DNA of 64,000 nt from Piliocolobus tephrosceles (GCF_002776525.5 NC_045444.1:28802702-28866701); one strand, 5' to 3'; counted from the stretch's first letter, positions 34,701-46,384 are shown. Program-made: numbers and translations. Notes: a model not told the origin generated them from the letters alone.

Positions 34701-37700
34701 TATGAGTAGAATAAAATGTTTATATGTCTATTTTGGCCCTGAGTTTCTCATTGTACCAATTTAGAAATTCATGACTAAAAAACAAGTGATTCTACAGAGA
34801 AAAACCAAGAAAATTACATTATCCAGGCATCTCTGAGTTTCTTGGCTCTGGTGCTTCTTATCTTAAAAGCCGATTTGAAGGCTAAAATTGTGGTATGTCC
34901 AGGTTCCATATGAATGACCCCTCTCAGTCTGAGAAAACTTCCTGAAAGAAACAATCTAGTGAAAATATACAAAAAAGATAGGGGAAAGCTAAAGGGAATG
35001 GTATTCAGTATTTAGCAAGAAAATGTGTATATTATCTATAATTTTTATTTAAATAGTAAGGTCACGAGGCAGTTTGATTTTCTTTGTGGAACACATGTGT
35101 TTTGGACTAAATAAAGCCGAGAAAGAATATTAAGGAGTTAGAATAATTTTAGCAAACCCTTCCCGTTGGCTATCTGGGATATAGGAAAATGTGGCTGAAG
35201 CTGACTTTAACTCAGCTAGACTTACCCCAGGAGTGAGAGGCTGGCAGGTATTGCAGGTGACGCAGATGTTTACCAAAAAAAATTCCACACATTTTTGAAA
35301 AGCTGATAAACTTTTATTTGTCCTCAAGAAGGTTTTTGAATCATTTCCTTTCATTTTGTGGAGGGGATAGAAAAGAAAACAAGAGAGTGTCAGATTTCTG
35401 ACTGACAATAACATACAATCAAAAGAGGCTTAGGGAAGAGCCCCCCTCCCCACAAAAAAAGAGAGAACATTTGTTTCTGGATGTCCACTATGGCAATTGA
35501 ATGATATTGTGGGCAGATGGAGGAAAGTGGAAATGTGAAACAATTTATTTATCATACATTAATAAGGAACAAAACAGAAAAATTGGGTCTTTCTTTGGTT
35601 TATGATATTTGCTCCCATTAGGATTATGAAAAGATGCATTTAGATAGTGTTAGAATAATTGTGGGACATGGATAAATTTTACATGTGTTCACAAATAGTT
35701 AAAATTAGAAGAATAACTGTAAAGAAAAAAAAAGCTTCACTAACTTTCCTTAATTTCTGATTGTAATAGCTTTAAGAAATAGAATTTGGCAAAATAAATG
35801 AAGATTTGAATGTAAGAATTGGGATACACCAAAAAAACTTTTGAGAAGCTGTAAAGATAAAAACTAAACTTAACCATGGATTTATTTCTGCTTTTCATCC
35901 AAGTATCCAGGGACGTTGCTAATGGGAGGTATGCCTCAGAAACGTACATGTCTGTGAAAATGTTGGAACAAACTAATGCTTTTCTTCAAGTGATTTTATT
36001 TCAATTCTAAGCCACAAGATATAAACTTTCATCAAAAATGGTAATCTATTTAAAATCAGAGCTGTGTGGAATGTTTCATGTTTATGTATAACTTTCATAG
36101 TAGACCCTCCTACACAAGGAAAATAATATGCCCAAATTCTGTTATTTTTACAGTATGTAATATATCACATACTAATCCCGCCCATCAGTTTCATATCCTT
36201 TAAATAGATAAAAATGAAAAAGGAATGGAAGAAAAAATGACGACACTTTGAAAAACTGACTTTTTAATTCCTCTTTTTGGAGAAAAAGATATCTGAAAAA
36301 CTTAATTATGATCTATATCCTAACAAGAACAAAGAGGAATTTGAAGGAAAATAGGCATTATATATTCAGAATACTATCTTTTTCCATTTTGCTTTGCACA
36401 ATTAGAAAGCTAAGTACCTGGGGAGGGGAAGAACAGAAGTAGAAAGGGAGAGAGTGGTGGGTGGTGATAAATAAGGAAAAACACAGATTTTCAGTAATAC
36501 TAGGTTCAAAATAATCCAAGTCAGAAGAAATTTATATTTCAAGTTTTTTCAATGGTAGTTACAAATCATTCCTATTTGCAGGACGTGATAATTCAATAGG
36601 AAATAGCGCCATTGAAAACAAGATTGCCCACACGCAGTAAAAGATAAGGTCGGACTTTTTTTCTCCCCAAAATAAGGGTTACCATCAGTTCAAACATTTA
36701 TTAGGAAAACTCAGTTGCTTAATATGCAGAATATTGTAATAAAAATAATTTAAGACATAGTTATGCCACCTTGAATGAAACTCTTAATAAACAGGTCAGA
36801 GAAACAGAATTGTCAGGGCCCCTTCTCTCTTTATAAAATATTGCAAGTAAGTTAAGAGGTAGAAATTCACAAAATTTTTCAAATGGGAATTTTAGCATGA
36901 TATTGAACCCAACATTCCATCATTTATAAATATAAGTACTAGCAAAATAAATGAGGCTGTTAACATTTAATTATGCAATAGACATATATACATGTTCTCT
37001 TCTGTTTAGAGGAGGGACTTACATACTATGTAAAAACACTTGGAAACAAAATAAAAGAGACTCATATAAAAATAATACATTAAAGCTTCTCAGAAGCTTT
37101 ACAGAAATGCTTCTGTTTTTGGGAGAAAATAATTTATTGAAATAAAGTTGTATCAAGCTACTGCTAATATTATTCTTCTATTCAAGTTTTCAAAATTCAA
37201 TAATTAATAAACAATTCTAGCAAAAGTGAAAAGGACTGAAGACCAAATGTTGGAACCCTCGTTTGTCTGCATTCTGAAACTTAATCTAAGCAACTTGAAG
37301 AATAAAATGTAGGGTTTTGATATCAGATACGTTTAAAAAGTTCTGAGATTGTTGAGGAAGACTTTACTGTTTAAAATGAAATTCTCTCTGCAGTACTGGT
37401 AGTAGAGATTTTATAACACAAGCAAGTATATTTTGATCACCTACTATTAGAAATTACTGACATATGGATGTGCTAAATGTGAAATGTTTTCTGGATAGAA
37501 ATAAATGGTTCATAAGGACATCTAATGTTTCAAGCTGGAATATTTGTCAAGAGTGTGTCCCATAATAACTATAAAATTGTCAGATAATAATAAGCTATTA
37601 ATCAATATCTATATAAGTACTATAACATTTTCTGTTATTTGTACTATGGCTTAGGACAGACTTTTTTCCCTTCAAACTTACTTGATGAGATTTTGGTTGA

Positions 37701-38185
37701 CCCAAGTTTTCTTTATAATTATTATTTCAATTAAGTATATTATGTAAAGACAACCTGAAATATCCTAATTTTTCCTGATATCCATGCAAACCAATTAAGC
37801 CATTTTGGATCCAGAATTTCCTAAATCATAAGTCTCAGTCAACATAATCTGATTTGGAGTGATCACATATTTCTTGGCCTAATGCTTTACTGAGAACAAC
37901 ATTAAAGCAAAGACAGGTGATGAAAGCTCTCCTTTTTCAACATCTTCATAACCTGGTTGAAAATGATAGATTGGCTAGTTTATTGATTTAGGAATGATCA
38001 GCAATATTATTTTCCCTAAAGGAGTATTAAGATGATTCATAACAGATTTGAAACCTGATTTCTAGCATCCTGTATAAATGTGTACAAATTTATAAGTCTG
38101 ACTCTAAATTTCTACCTTAGAAATAGCCTTTTATGCACAGGGAGGGTCTCAACTTTGAAGCTCCCCAAGAATTTAGTGACTGCTT
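31791..38185. other. Repeat-poor intron block
   Basis: About 6.4 kb with no Alu, no L1 end and no recognised LTR. Many short open frames on both strands at 32349-33590 overlap one another and none carries a recognisable domain or splice border. The lack of young insertions over this length contrasts with the flanks (see findings). Confidence 0.5.
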
Positions 38186-38210
38186 ACACACACACACACA
38201 CACACACACA
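38186..38210. repeat. CA dinucleotide repeat
   Basis: A pure AC run of 25 nt (about 12 units) followed by gacac. Likely length-polymorphic. Confidence 0.96.
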
Positions 38211-38219
38211 GACACTTAT

Positions 38220-38475
38220 ATTGCTGGAGAAACAATAAAGTGTCATAGTTGAGCTTATTCTTAGATCTCAGTTAATATACCACCTATGCCTTTCATTAGC
38301 TATGGATTTTTCAAAGTTACTTAAACTGTATTTACACTTCGATACTTATAAAAATGGTTAGTATTATTAACCTTTTCAGGTTTGGGTGATAATTAAACAT
38401 GCTAATAAATGCAAAACATATAGAACCATGCCTGGCAGACAATAAGTACTCAATAAATGTTAGCATACAATATTA
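38220..38475 (-). repeat. MIR SINE, antisense
   Basis: The ordered words ctttcattagctatggattt, caaagttacttaaactgt, tataaaaatggttagtatta, gggtgataattaaacatgct, accatgcctggcagacaata, agtactcaataaatgttagc match a reverse MIR ending in the usual ctcaataaatgttag. Confidence 0.8.
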
Positions 38476-39689
38476 TCTTTGTATGCATTTCTCAATTTGC
38501 ATTCTTATTTGTACCATGGACTCAACAGGCCCCTTCAAAGGTGAAATAAGTATGTGTTCAGTTTCTATTTTGAGTCTTCTGATTTAAATTTGTTTCCCAA
38601 ACTGTAGTCATTCACTTACTATGTTTGTGAGTTTTTTCCGTATTTCATACCATAAATTACTTATTTAACTATATTATTTAAACTTAAATAGCTTTATTTT
38701 AAAATAAAATATATTCATATCACTAGTAAATGGTTTTGGTGTGATACATTTTTCTATGAAACCTTAGGGTTTTATAATTCATTACAATGAAAACACTCAT
38801 CAGTTAAAATAATCTCTCATGCCCCAATAATATGTACACCACACATTTCCAAACATTACCTTAAACAAAAACTTTCTATAGGTAAGTGGAGGGGAATATT
38901 TAGAGACAATATTTAGAGCCCATAAGAATTTAGTAGTGGTCAGATGAAAGAGGGCATGGAGTTAGCCATAGAATAAATGGTCCAACTGACATAGTTGAAG
39001 GCCAAGTGCCCACTCATCAGTGTTGTGGAAACATTTACTTGCTACTTCTCTAACACTTAAAACTTGAGATTCTTTACTTTCCAGGAGAATTACTTTTGCC
39101 CTAAGACTGGAAATCTAGCTGGGTTTTAAGGAAATAGAACAAAAAAACTCCTTCCATCTTGGAACTCTTCCACTCTTGAAAGTTAAATATACGACATATG
39201 TATGAAATTTTCAGTGGAGAGTATAAATCTTAGTATAATGAGTAGTAATTAAGAGTAGTACATTCTAAATGTATAGCAAGATAAAATAAATTTCTGTTTT
39301 TAAAGAGGTTTAGATACTAAATGCATATATTCTTCCACTCCTGAGAAGAAGCTGAAGTATCAGTGGATAATTAATAAGTCCAAATTTTGGGTTTCTAGGA
39401 TCACTCCCATTAACTAAGTAGTCTGCCCTCAGTTTCCTTATGCATATGACCTTTCGTTTAGACGTCAATTGAGCATCAATTATGGGTAACATATTTAAGG
39501 TAATGCTAGCAGCTGTAAAATCCTCTGAAATAGATGGAAGTTCCAAAAAATAGAAGCTTATTCTCACTTATGTAACAGTTAGATGAAAGTTTTCTGCAGG
39601 AACTCCCTCTGCAACTTTTCTCTTAAATATAAAATCATTCCACAATAAAAATTTACTAAAGAAAACAAAGTGAGTTTTACTAGCCTATG
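38476..39689. other. Intron, nothing assignable
   Basis: AT-rich intron with no repeat family or exon recognised. Confidence 0.45.
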
Positions 39690-39985
39690 TATGGTTTTCC
39701 CCACATGGTGATTCAGAGTCCAAACTCCTTCCATCTTGCATCTTCATCCCTCCATAGGGCCTTGTTCATTGTCTTCCCAGCCAGGGTATGAGGAAAGAGA
39801 GGACATGGAGGGGAAACACTTGCTGGTTAATAGCCTTAGCCAGGAAGTGGCTGGCATTGTTTCTGCTCACATCCGTTGGTCTGAACTAGTCACATGGCCA
39901 CTCCAAACTGCAAGGCAGGCTGTGAAATGTAGCATCTAGAAAAGAGGATGAAATTTTGGTGAACAGCCAGCCTGCCGTTCAGCCC
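39690..39985. repeat. Ancient interspersed repeat, family unassigned
   Basis: The series ccaaactccttccatcttgc, gccaggaagtggctggcatt, tcacatggccactccaaact, gcaaggcaggctgtgaaatg, gtgaacagccagcc is a recurring mammalian repeat pattern (old L1 3' region or LTR). I recognise the pattern but not the exact family. The 67-codon open frame within it (39736-39939) is therefore not a gene. Confidence 0.5.
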
Positions 39986-41368
39986 TCCCTACCCTTCACC
40001 ATATAGCCATTTACACCTGTTTCCCAGCACTTAGCAATCCATCCATCCACCTCCCTGAAGGACACAGCCTAAAGCCCCATCCAGTTACAGCATCAAACTC
40101 AAGTTTCAGAATCGCTAGTGATAAACAGCTCTCTCCGTAAAGTCCAGATTTTGCGGGAGGAGTGGGGAGACAGCACAGATAAGTGATTTAGAGCTTGAGA
40201 TATAAGTTCTCTCTCCCACTTTCCCCACTGCATCAAATAGGCAACAATGGAGCAATAACTTGGTACCTGGGAAAAACAAACAAACAAAAACCTTTCTCAT
40301 TTGTAAAAGAAAAAACAGGTAAACAGCCAACAGTCACTGGATCAAAATGATAATTAAATCCTACTGGTCAGGCTCTGTGAGACAACTTCCTCGGAAGTCG
40401 AGACAGTCCCCGGCTCTCCTTTCTGAAATTCCCCACGGCCACTGTTCTCCAGGGTTTCTCGCCCTGCTTTCTGAAGTTTCTTCCTTCTCAATTATCTCCC
40501 ATAGGCCACCTGTGAAGCGAACATTGGGGAGAATTATCTCCTTAGATTTTTACTTTCTTCATAACCCAGTTTTCATAGAGCAAATATGGGGCCCCAGAGT
40601 TGTATAGAGTCATAGAGTTTTTAGTCCAGGATTCTGAATTTTTTTTTTTTTTTTGGTAAAACAATTCTCTCAAAATCTTCACAGACATTGATCTAATTCC
40701 TTCAGTCAGTTGCATGTGCCAGTAACCAGAACTAAAAACAATAAAGTCCTTTCCTAGACATAGTACTCAGGCCTGCTTTATTTCTTTAATTTCTTACACT
40801 GCCCTCTCTCCCTCTTTCTCTCTCTCTTTCTCATCCTCCTCATGTCCCTTCTTCCTTCCTTCTCTCTCTCTCTCCATGTAAATATGAAACAATATTAATG
40901 AGAGCTTCTGATTAAATTATAAAACAGTATAAGATTTTATTGTAAATTATCTTTCTCTTTTTGTTTCATTGTAGAATCTGTCTCTCATGCTTCTTCAGGG
41001 GAAAGAACATTAAGATTTCTTTTAATTTGTTCCAAAAGCACATAAAGAAAGTGCGATTTTTGAATATTTAAACACATCTGGTTAATAATAGAAGACATGA
41101 GACTTAATAGAACGTTGATTCTGAAAAAGCTGAGCTCACATCATCAACAAAAAACATTTCAATATGAAATATTTTGTCCTAGTTACAAATCACCTTGAAA
41201 CATAGAGGTGTGAAACAATGTTTTTATCATGCCTAGAGTCTGGCCAAAAATTCAGATGAAGCACGGCAAGAATAGCTTGTTTCTACCCGACAATATATTT
41301 GAGGTCTCTTCTGGGAAGTTTGAAGGTTGGGGGAAACTCAATGGCCAAAAGGCAATCACCGGGAGTTC
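39986..41368. other. Intron with a CT-rich tract
   Basis: Contains a T-run of 16 at 40639-40654 and a pyrimidine-rich tract at about 40801-40875 (ctctctccctctttctctct then more CT). No exon recognised; the 86-codon frame at 40347-40607 has no domain. Confidence 0.5.
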
Positions 41369-41611
41369 TTTATTTTATTTTATTTTATTTTTTAGAGTGG
41401 GGTCTCACTCTGTTGCCCAGGCTGGAGTGCAGTTGTATTGATCATAACTTACTGCAGCCTCGAAATCCTGGCTCAAGTGATTCTCCCACTTGAGCCTCTG
41501 GGGTAGCTAGGGACTGACTATAGGTGTGTGCCACCATGCCTAGCTAATTAAAAAAAAAAAATTTTTTTTTTTTTTTTTGTAGAGTTGGAGTCTCACTATG
41601 TTGCCCAGGCT
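41369..41611 (-). mobile_element. AluJ SINE, antisense, 5'-truncated
   Basis: It begins with a TTTTA repeat (41370-41391), runs through one arm (tttagagtggggtctcactc to ggtgtgtgccaccatgccta) and an A/T linker at 41550-41579, and breaks off in the second arm at tgttgcccaggc. About 100 bases of the outer arm are missing. Confidence 0.9.
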
Positions 41612-41649
41612 AAGGCTCTTTTTAAATTTAATGTTCTATTTTTTAATTA

Positions 41650-41880
41650 TTAGGGGTACATAATGGGTATATATATGTATGGAGTAGTGTGATGTTTTAA
41701 CACGGTCTACAATATGTAATAATCAAATCAGGATAATTGGGGCATTCATTAACCTGAGCATTTATCATTTCTTACATCACATGTTCTCACTCATTTGGGG
41801 GAGCTATAAAACAATTGATATCATAGAGATAGGGAATAGAACAATGATCACCAGAGCCTGTGAAGGGTAGAGGACAAGCT
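41650..41880 (-). mobile_element. L1 3' end with internal inversion
   Basis: From 41650 to about 41775 the sequence is the reverse of an L1 3' end (ggggtacataatgggtatat, tgtaataatcaaatcaggat, attaacctgagcatttatca). From about 41780 to 41880 it is L1 in the forward direction (acatgttctcactcatttgg, ggagctataaaacaattga, atcaccagagcctgtgaagg). The second piece normally lies upstream of the first on the same strand, so the copy is inverted internally. Confidence 0.8.
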
Positions 41881-42396
41881 TAGTGGTTGATGCTGGCCGT
41901 CTGCTGGAACCTCAGCCTTTCTATCAATCGGAAACCTATAAGGCTTTCCATGTGCTCACTCTGTGGGTGTGACTTGGGTTTCCTCCAACATATTTTCCAA
42001 GAGTGAGGGTTCTCAGAGGACACAGGAGAATGTATGACATTTTTGTTTTCCCATCTTTGAAGTCATAGAGTGGAACTTTTGCTGTACTTTTTGATTGAAG
42101 CAGGCATAAGTTCTGCCCAGGTTAACATGAGAGAACACAAACTCCAACATTTGAAGGAAAGGGGTGTCAAGGTTACATGGTAAGAAGAGAATTGGGTTTG
42201 AGATGTGGTTGCAGCCAGCCATCTTTGAGTACATATTTTATTCAATTTAGTCAATGTCCAAAACATTTACTTCTCATTTTATATCTACTTAATTCACATG
42301 CTTGAATAACACTGAATAGGTTATTTTTATGTGTATTCTTACTAAACTCTATTAAGAAAAATTATGTAGTAATATCCAATGTCAATATATTTGCAG
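41881..42396 (+). other. Intron just upstream of the first exon
   Basis: No repeat recognised. The last 40 bases before the exon are AT-rich (aatatccaatgtcaatatat then ttgcag). A TTAAG/CTAAA-like branch site cannot be chosen with certainty; ttactaaact at 42339-42348 is the best candidate but lies about 50 bases from the acceptor. Confidence 0.45.
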
Positions 42397-42465
42397 ATAT
42401 CCCGACACAGAAGGAATCATTCACAGCATATCTTGAAAGATGTCATTCCTCCATTGGAACAGTTG
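42397..42465 (+). CDS. ARHGAP15: ARHGAP15 coding exon: linker before the PH domain
   Basis: A 69-nt internal exon of 23 whole codons. It follows an AG acceptor (ttgcag at 42391-42396) and is followed by a gtgagt donor at 42466. The translation begins ISRHRRNHSQH and ends VIPPLEQL, which I recognise as residues of about 56-78 of human ARHGAP15. The segment is basic at its start (RHRR) and then hydrophobic and proline-containing. It is the linker leading into the PH domain and has no catalytic residues. The exon is phase 0 at both ends, so skipping it would remove 23 residues without a frameshift. The acceptor is unusual: the 20 bases before ttgcag are AT-rich and lack a continuous pyrimidine run. 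Residue numbers are from memory; the match to the protein and to the next exon is clear. Confidence 0.95.
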
Positions 42466-42483
42466 GTGAGTGGTTAAGTCATT

Positions 42484-43010
42484 ATATTCTTCATCTACTG
42501 ATACAAAGTAAATCACAAAACTCAGCAACTTAGAACAGCATAGGTTATTATTTCATTTTTCTGTGGATCAGGAACTGGGGCATCACTTAGTAGAGGGATC
42601 TAGCTTGGAGTCTCTCAAAACGTTGCAACAAAAGTGTCAGCCAGAATTGGGATCTCATCTGAAGGCTTGTGTGGGGAAGGTCTGCTTTCAAGCTCACTTA
42701 TGTGGTTGTTAGCTGGGTTCAGTTCTTCCAGGAATGTTGGCCAAAGGCTGTTCTTATTTCTTTGCCACGTAGATTTCTCCAAAATAACAGCTTGCATTTT
42801 CAAAGCATCCAAGATGAGAAGGCAAGATGAGAGTTTGCCAGCAAGATGGAAGTCAAAATCTCTTGTAACCTAATTGTAAAAGCAATGTGCCATCACATTT
42901 GCCACATTCTTTTGGTTAAGAATTAAGTCTAGTTCACACAAGGGGAGAGGATTACAAAAGGATGTGAATAATAGGAACCAGAGTCTACAGGGGGGCTTAT
43001 TGTAAATGTT
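42484..43010. repeat. LTR-like ancient repeat just inside the intron
   Basis: The words caaaactcagcaacttagaa, tctgtggatcaggaactggg, gtctctcaaaacgttgcaac, tcatctgaaggcttgtgtgg, ttgccacgtagatttctcc, cacaaggggagaggattaca follow a known mammalian LTR-type repeat pattern. I cannot name the subfamily. It starts within 20 bases of the splice donor. Confidence 0.5.
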
Positions 43011-43759
43011 GATAGTCTTTTTTGTTATTGTTGTTGTTGTCTTCAAAAACAATTAATAGACTCAGCATCCATAAGAATGGCACTTTTTCCCATTTTTTTG
43101 TGTATTGTTGTATCCTAGTGGGTAAAAGAGTACCTGAAATATTATAAATAACATAAATGAATAAAGTATTATAGATATCTTAAAAACACATAAGACCAAC
43201 CTTTCTGATATGTTTTGATACTTCTTTATTTTAATGACCTCTTTTTCGATAAATACAATATGCTTTTCCTCCATACTCATTCGACTTGTCTTTCCTGCTA
43301 TATTTCATATTGGTCAATATGCTTCCAGTCTTATTGGCTTACAGGATATTGCACCATGATGACTGTATTCCTGTCTATCTCTAGCTATTCCATCCCTGTT
43401 GTCTTTGGGATGTCCCATCCTCAGCACCAAAAATAATTTCTTTTTTTGCTTCAGTGTTCCTGTTTTCTATTACTTTTCATGTTCCAGATCCCACATCCTC
43501 ACTCCAACTATTTCTCCTCACTCTGCTTTACTTTGGGATAAGAATTTCTCAAAATAATTATCTACATTTGCTAATTCTAATTTCTGCCCTTCCTTTGTCT
43601 CTTGAACCAACTCTATTTAGGCTTTTATCTCAATCATTCACCTCTTATCCAGGTCACCGATTACCTCCATGTTGTTGAATCCATCAGTAACTTCTCAATT
43701 CTCTCTTCAGTAGGTCTATCTGAGCATTTAACCCAATTGATAGCTCTCTTCTTGAATCA

Positions 43760-43893
43760 ATTGCCTATTGGGTACCATGCTCACTATTTGGGTAATGGGT
43801 ACACTAGAAGCCCAATCCCACCAGTATGCAGTATATCCATGTAACAAATAAGCACATATATCCCCTGAATCTAAATTATTTATTAAAAAGAAA
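43760..43893 (+). mobile_element. L1 3' end inserted in L2, sense
   Basis: A very short L1 tail: ttgcctattgggtaccatgc, tcactatttgggtaatgggt, acactagaagcccaatccca, atatccatgtaacaaataag, acatatatcccctgaatcta, then a degraded A-rich end. It is strongly 5'-truncated and of the older L1MA/L1PB style. Confidence 0.85.
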
Positions 43894-44518
43894 CATTTTC
43901 CTATCATGGCTACCAGTAAACCACTTTCTCATGACTCTCCAATTAGCTGGAGAGCCACCTCTTTTCAATCCCTTTACTGGTCCCTCTTCCTTTTGGAACT
44001 CAGTTTTTATTTTTTCTCTCTATAATCATTCCCTAGGGCATCTCATTTAGTGTTGTAGCTTTACAGACCATGTAACACTAGCCACTTTTAAATTTCTATT
44101 TCCAGCATGGACCACAGCTTTGAACTTCAGTACTATAAATTCTGGCATTTTTACACAAAATTCTAATATACATCCTAAACGTAGCATATCTGAAACTGAT
44201 CCCGATTTTTGCCCAAACCAGTTCTCCATTTCACAGGTCTCCTCCATTTCACAAGATGCTAACTTCGTTCCTCCAGGTGCTTCAGTCAAAACACTAACAG
44301 TCATCTTCCCTTGTTTCTGTTGTAACATAAATGAACATCAAAGAAACCAGTTTGCTCTACTTCAAAATATATCCAGAATCAGTTCATTTCTAACCACCAT
44401 TACTATCATCTGTCACCCAGTTTGTTGAAATAGTCTCCCTGTTTACCCACTTCCACTTTCTACTGTTTATTTTCAACACAACAGCAGGAGTGATCCTGTT
44501 AAAACATAAATTAGATTA

Positions 44519-44868
44519 TGTTACTTAGATTAGTTAGTTTATTACTACAACAGATACCACAGACAAGGTGGCTTTTAAACAACAGAAATTTGTTTTTCAT
44601 AGATTAGAGGCTGGAAGTCCAAGATCAGCATTCCATTCTGGTCAGGATCTGGCGAGGACCCTCTTCTGGGTTGTAAACAGCTGACTTCTCCTTGTATCCT
44701 CACATGGCAGAAAGAGGGCAAGAGAGCCGGGGTTCCTTTTAGAAAACCATTAATCCTATTCATGAGAGCTCCACCTTTATGACCTAATTAACTCCTAATA
44801 GCATTACACTGGAGTTTAGGATTTCAACATGTGAATTTTAAGGGGAAATAAACATTCGGTCCATCTCA
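44519..44868 (-). mobile_element. MaLR solo LTR (MST/MLT1-type), antisense
   Basis: The reverse complement of an MST-type LTR in order: cagataccacagacaaggtg, gcttttaaacaacagaaatt, gaggctggaagtccaagatc, tgtatcctcacatggcagaa, cctattcatgagagctccac, ctttatgacctaattaactc, gatttcaacatgtgaatttt, aaacattcggtccat. The internal retroviral part is absent, so it is a solo LTR. L2 sequence resumes on both sides. A 5-bp target duplication is not clear. Confidence 0.82.
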
Positions 44869-45220
44869 CATCACTCCTTGACTCAAAATCCTCCCTGGCT
44901 TTTAGTCTACCCCAGGTAAAAGCTGAGAAACATGTTCACTAGGCCCTAGAAGATACATCAACCCCCCTCCCCGTCTCACCTCTCCCTTTCTTCTCCTCTC
45001 TCCTGCTCCAATGAAGCTGATACCTCTGCAGGGCCATTCCACCTGCTTTTGCCTCTATCTCTTTATTTATTTATTTATTTGGTGCCCAGAAATTTGGATA
45101 TCTCATATGTTCCTTTGCTTCACATCTCTGCTCTGATGTCACCTTTTTAGATAGGTCTTCCCTAATCTCCCTTAAAAAAAATAATGAAACAAAAGCAAAC
45201 AAACAAACAAAACCCAGAGG

Positions 45221-45490
45221 GGCCAGGTGTGGTGGCTCATGCCTGTAATCTCAGCACTTTGGGAGGCCGAGGCAGGGGCTCATTTTCGGTCAGGAGTTCA
45301 AGACCAGCCTGGGCAACATGGTAAAACCCCATCTTTACTAAAAATACACAAAATTAGCCAGGTGTGGTGGCACTCACCTGTAGTCCCAGCTACTTGTTAG
45401 GCTGAGGCAGGAGAATCGCTTGAACCCTGGGGGTGGAGGTTGCAGTAAGCCAAGATTGTGCAGAGAGAGATAAACAAACAAACAAAAAAC
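45221..45490 (+). mobile_element. AluS SINE in L2, sense, with internal deletion
   Basis: A forward Alu from ggccaggtgtggtggctcat. After ggaggttgcagtaagccaag it goes from attgtgcagagagagataaa directly into CAAA-rich sequence, so the actccagcctgggcaacaga part (about 40-45 bases) is missing. It splits the L2 between its ctcccttaaaa and ccacaccatttcc segments. Confidence 0.92.
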
Positions 45491-45745
45491 AGAAAGGAAC
45501 CTACAAATGAACAAACAAGAAACCACACCATTTCCATCCACACTGCTCTCTTACCTTAATTTACTCTATAGACCTTACCACCAGATGGCATACTACAGCA
45601 TTTGTTTTTGTTAGTTTGTTACCCCATTAGAATTTTAGTTCTATGAGGGCAAGGACACTGTCTCCTGTGTTCATTACTCCATTCCCATGACTACAAGCAT
45701 TGCTAGAACATGTTAAGGACTCAGTAAATACGTGTTGAATGAAGG

Positions 45746-46384
45746 CATCATGAAAATTTAATGGTCTTTGTTTTTACTTCCAAGCTTGTATTACACAGGT
45801 CTACGCTTGTATACTTTCTCTCCTTTATCTTATCCTATATCTCTGAGTGTAAATTAGTCATTTGTTCTAGGATGTCATCTCTGTCATTATAGAAATGAAA
45901 TCCCCCAAGTTAAACCCTTCATCAGTGCCTTCCCAAACTGATTCCCTCTTTCCACTGAGCCCATCTCTATTAGTAGCAAACATGTATCTAGGATTAGAAC
46001 ACATTTTCTTTATGTTCTTTATTTTCTCCTTGGCCCTTTGGATAAGTCATCATTTTCTGATGAAATTTCTCCTCAATGGTTGTGGTGCCCATATGCTTCT
46101 CCTTGTGCACCCCCAAACCCTCACCCAAGCCTTGAAATGCTTCTGACCTTATCGTACTCTCCCATCCCCGCCACTGATCCTAGGCAGCAATTCCAGAGCA
46201 ACCTTCTTTCAATAGCACTTTCATTATTTCATTTTCAAATTTTCTAGAGCATCATGGTCCCCAATTTACGTTATTTATTATCCTCTCTCAAACACATACC
46301 CTCAAGCCAGGAGTAGTAACGTGATTAAGACATGGCTGTTACCCTGAAGGAGCTTGGATTTCCTGTAGCAATTATAGTCCTTTC
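45746..46384. other. Intron, probably old LINE-derived
   Basis: Pyrimidine-rich sequence in the style of L2 (for example at 45895-46250) but too decayed to assign. Open frames of 69-83 codons here are not supported as genes. Confidence 0.4.

Larger units (their letters stand above)
43500..45745 (+). mobile_element. Long L2 (LINE2) relic with nested insertions
   Basis: An unusually long sense L2. Ordered matches include ccaggtcaccgattacctcc, ctcaattctctcttcagtag (43.6-43.7 kb); ctccaggtgcttcagtcaaa, caaaatatatccagaatcag (44.27-44.38 kb); acagcaggagtgatcctgtt (44.48 kb); catcactccttgactcaaaa (44.87 kb); tgatgtcacctttttagata (45.13 kb); and the tail agttctatgagggcaaggac through ctcagtaaatacgtgttgaa (45.64-45.74 kb). 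Later elements split it at 43760-43893 (L1), 44519-44868 (MaLR LTR) and 45221-45490 (AluS). The reverse transcriptase frame is thoroughly broken. Confidence 0.87.
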
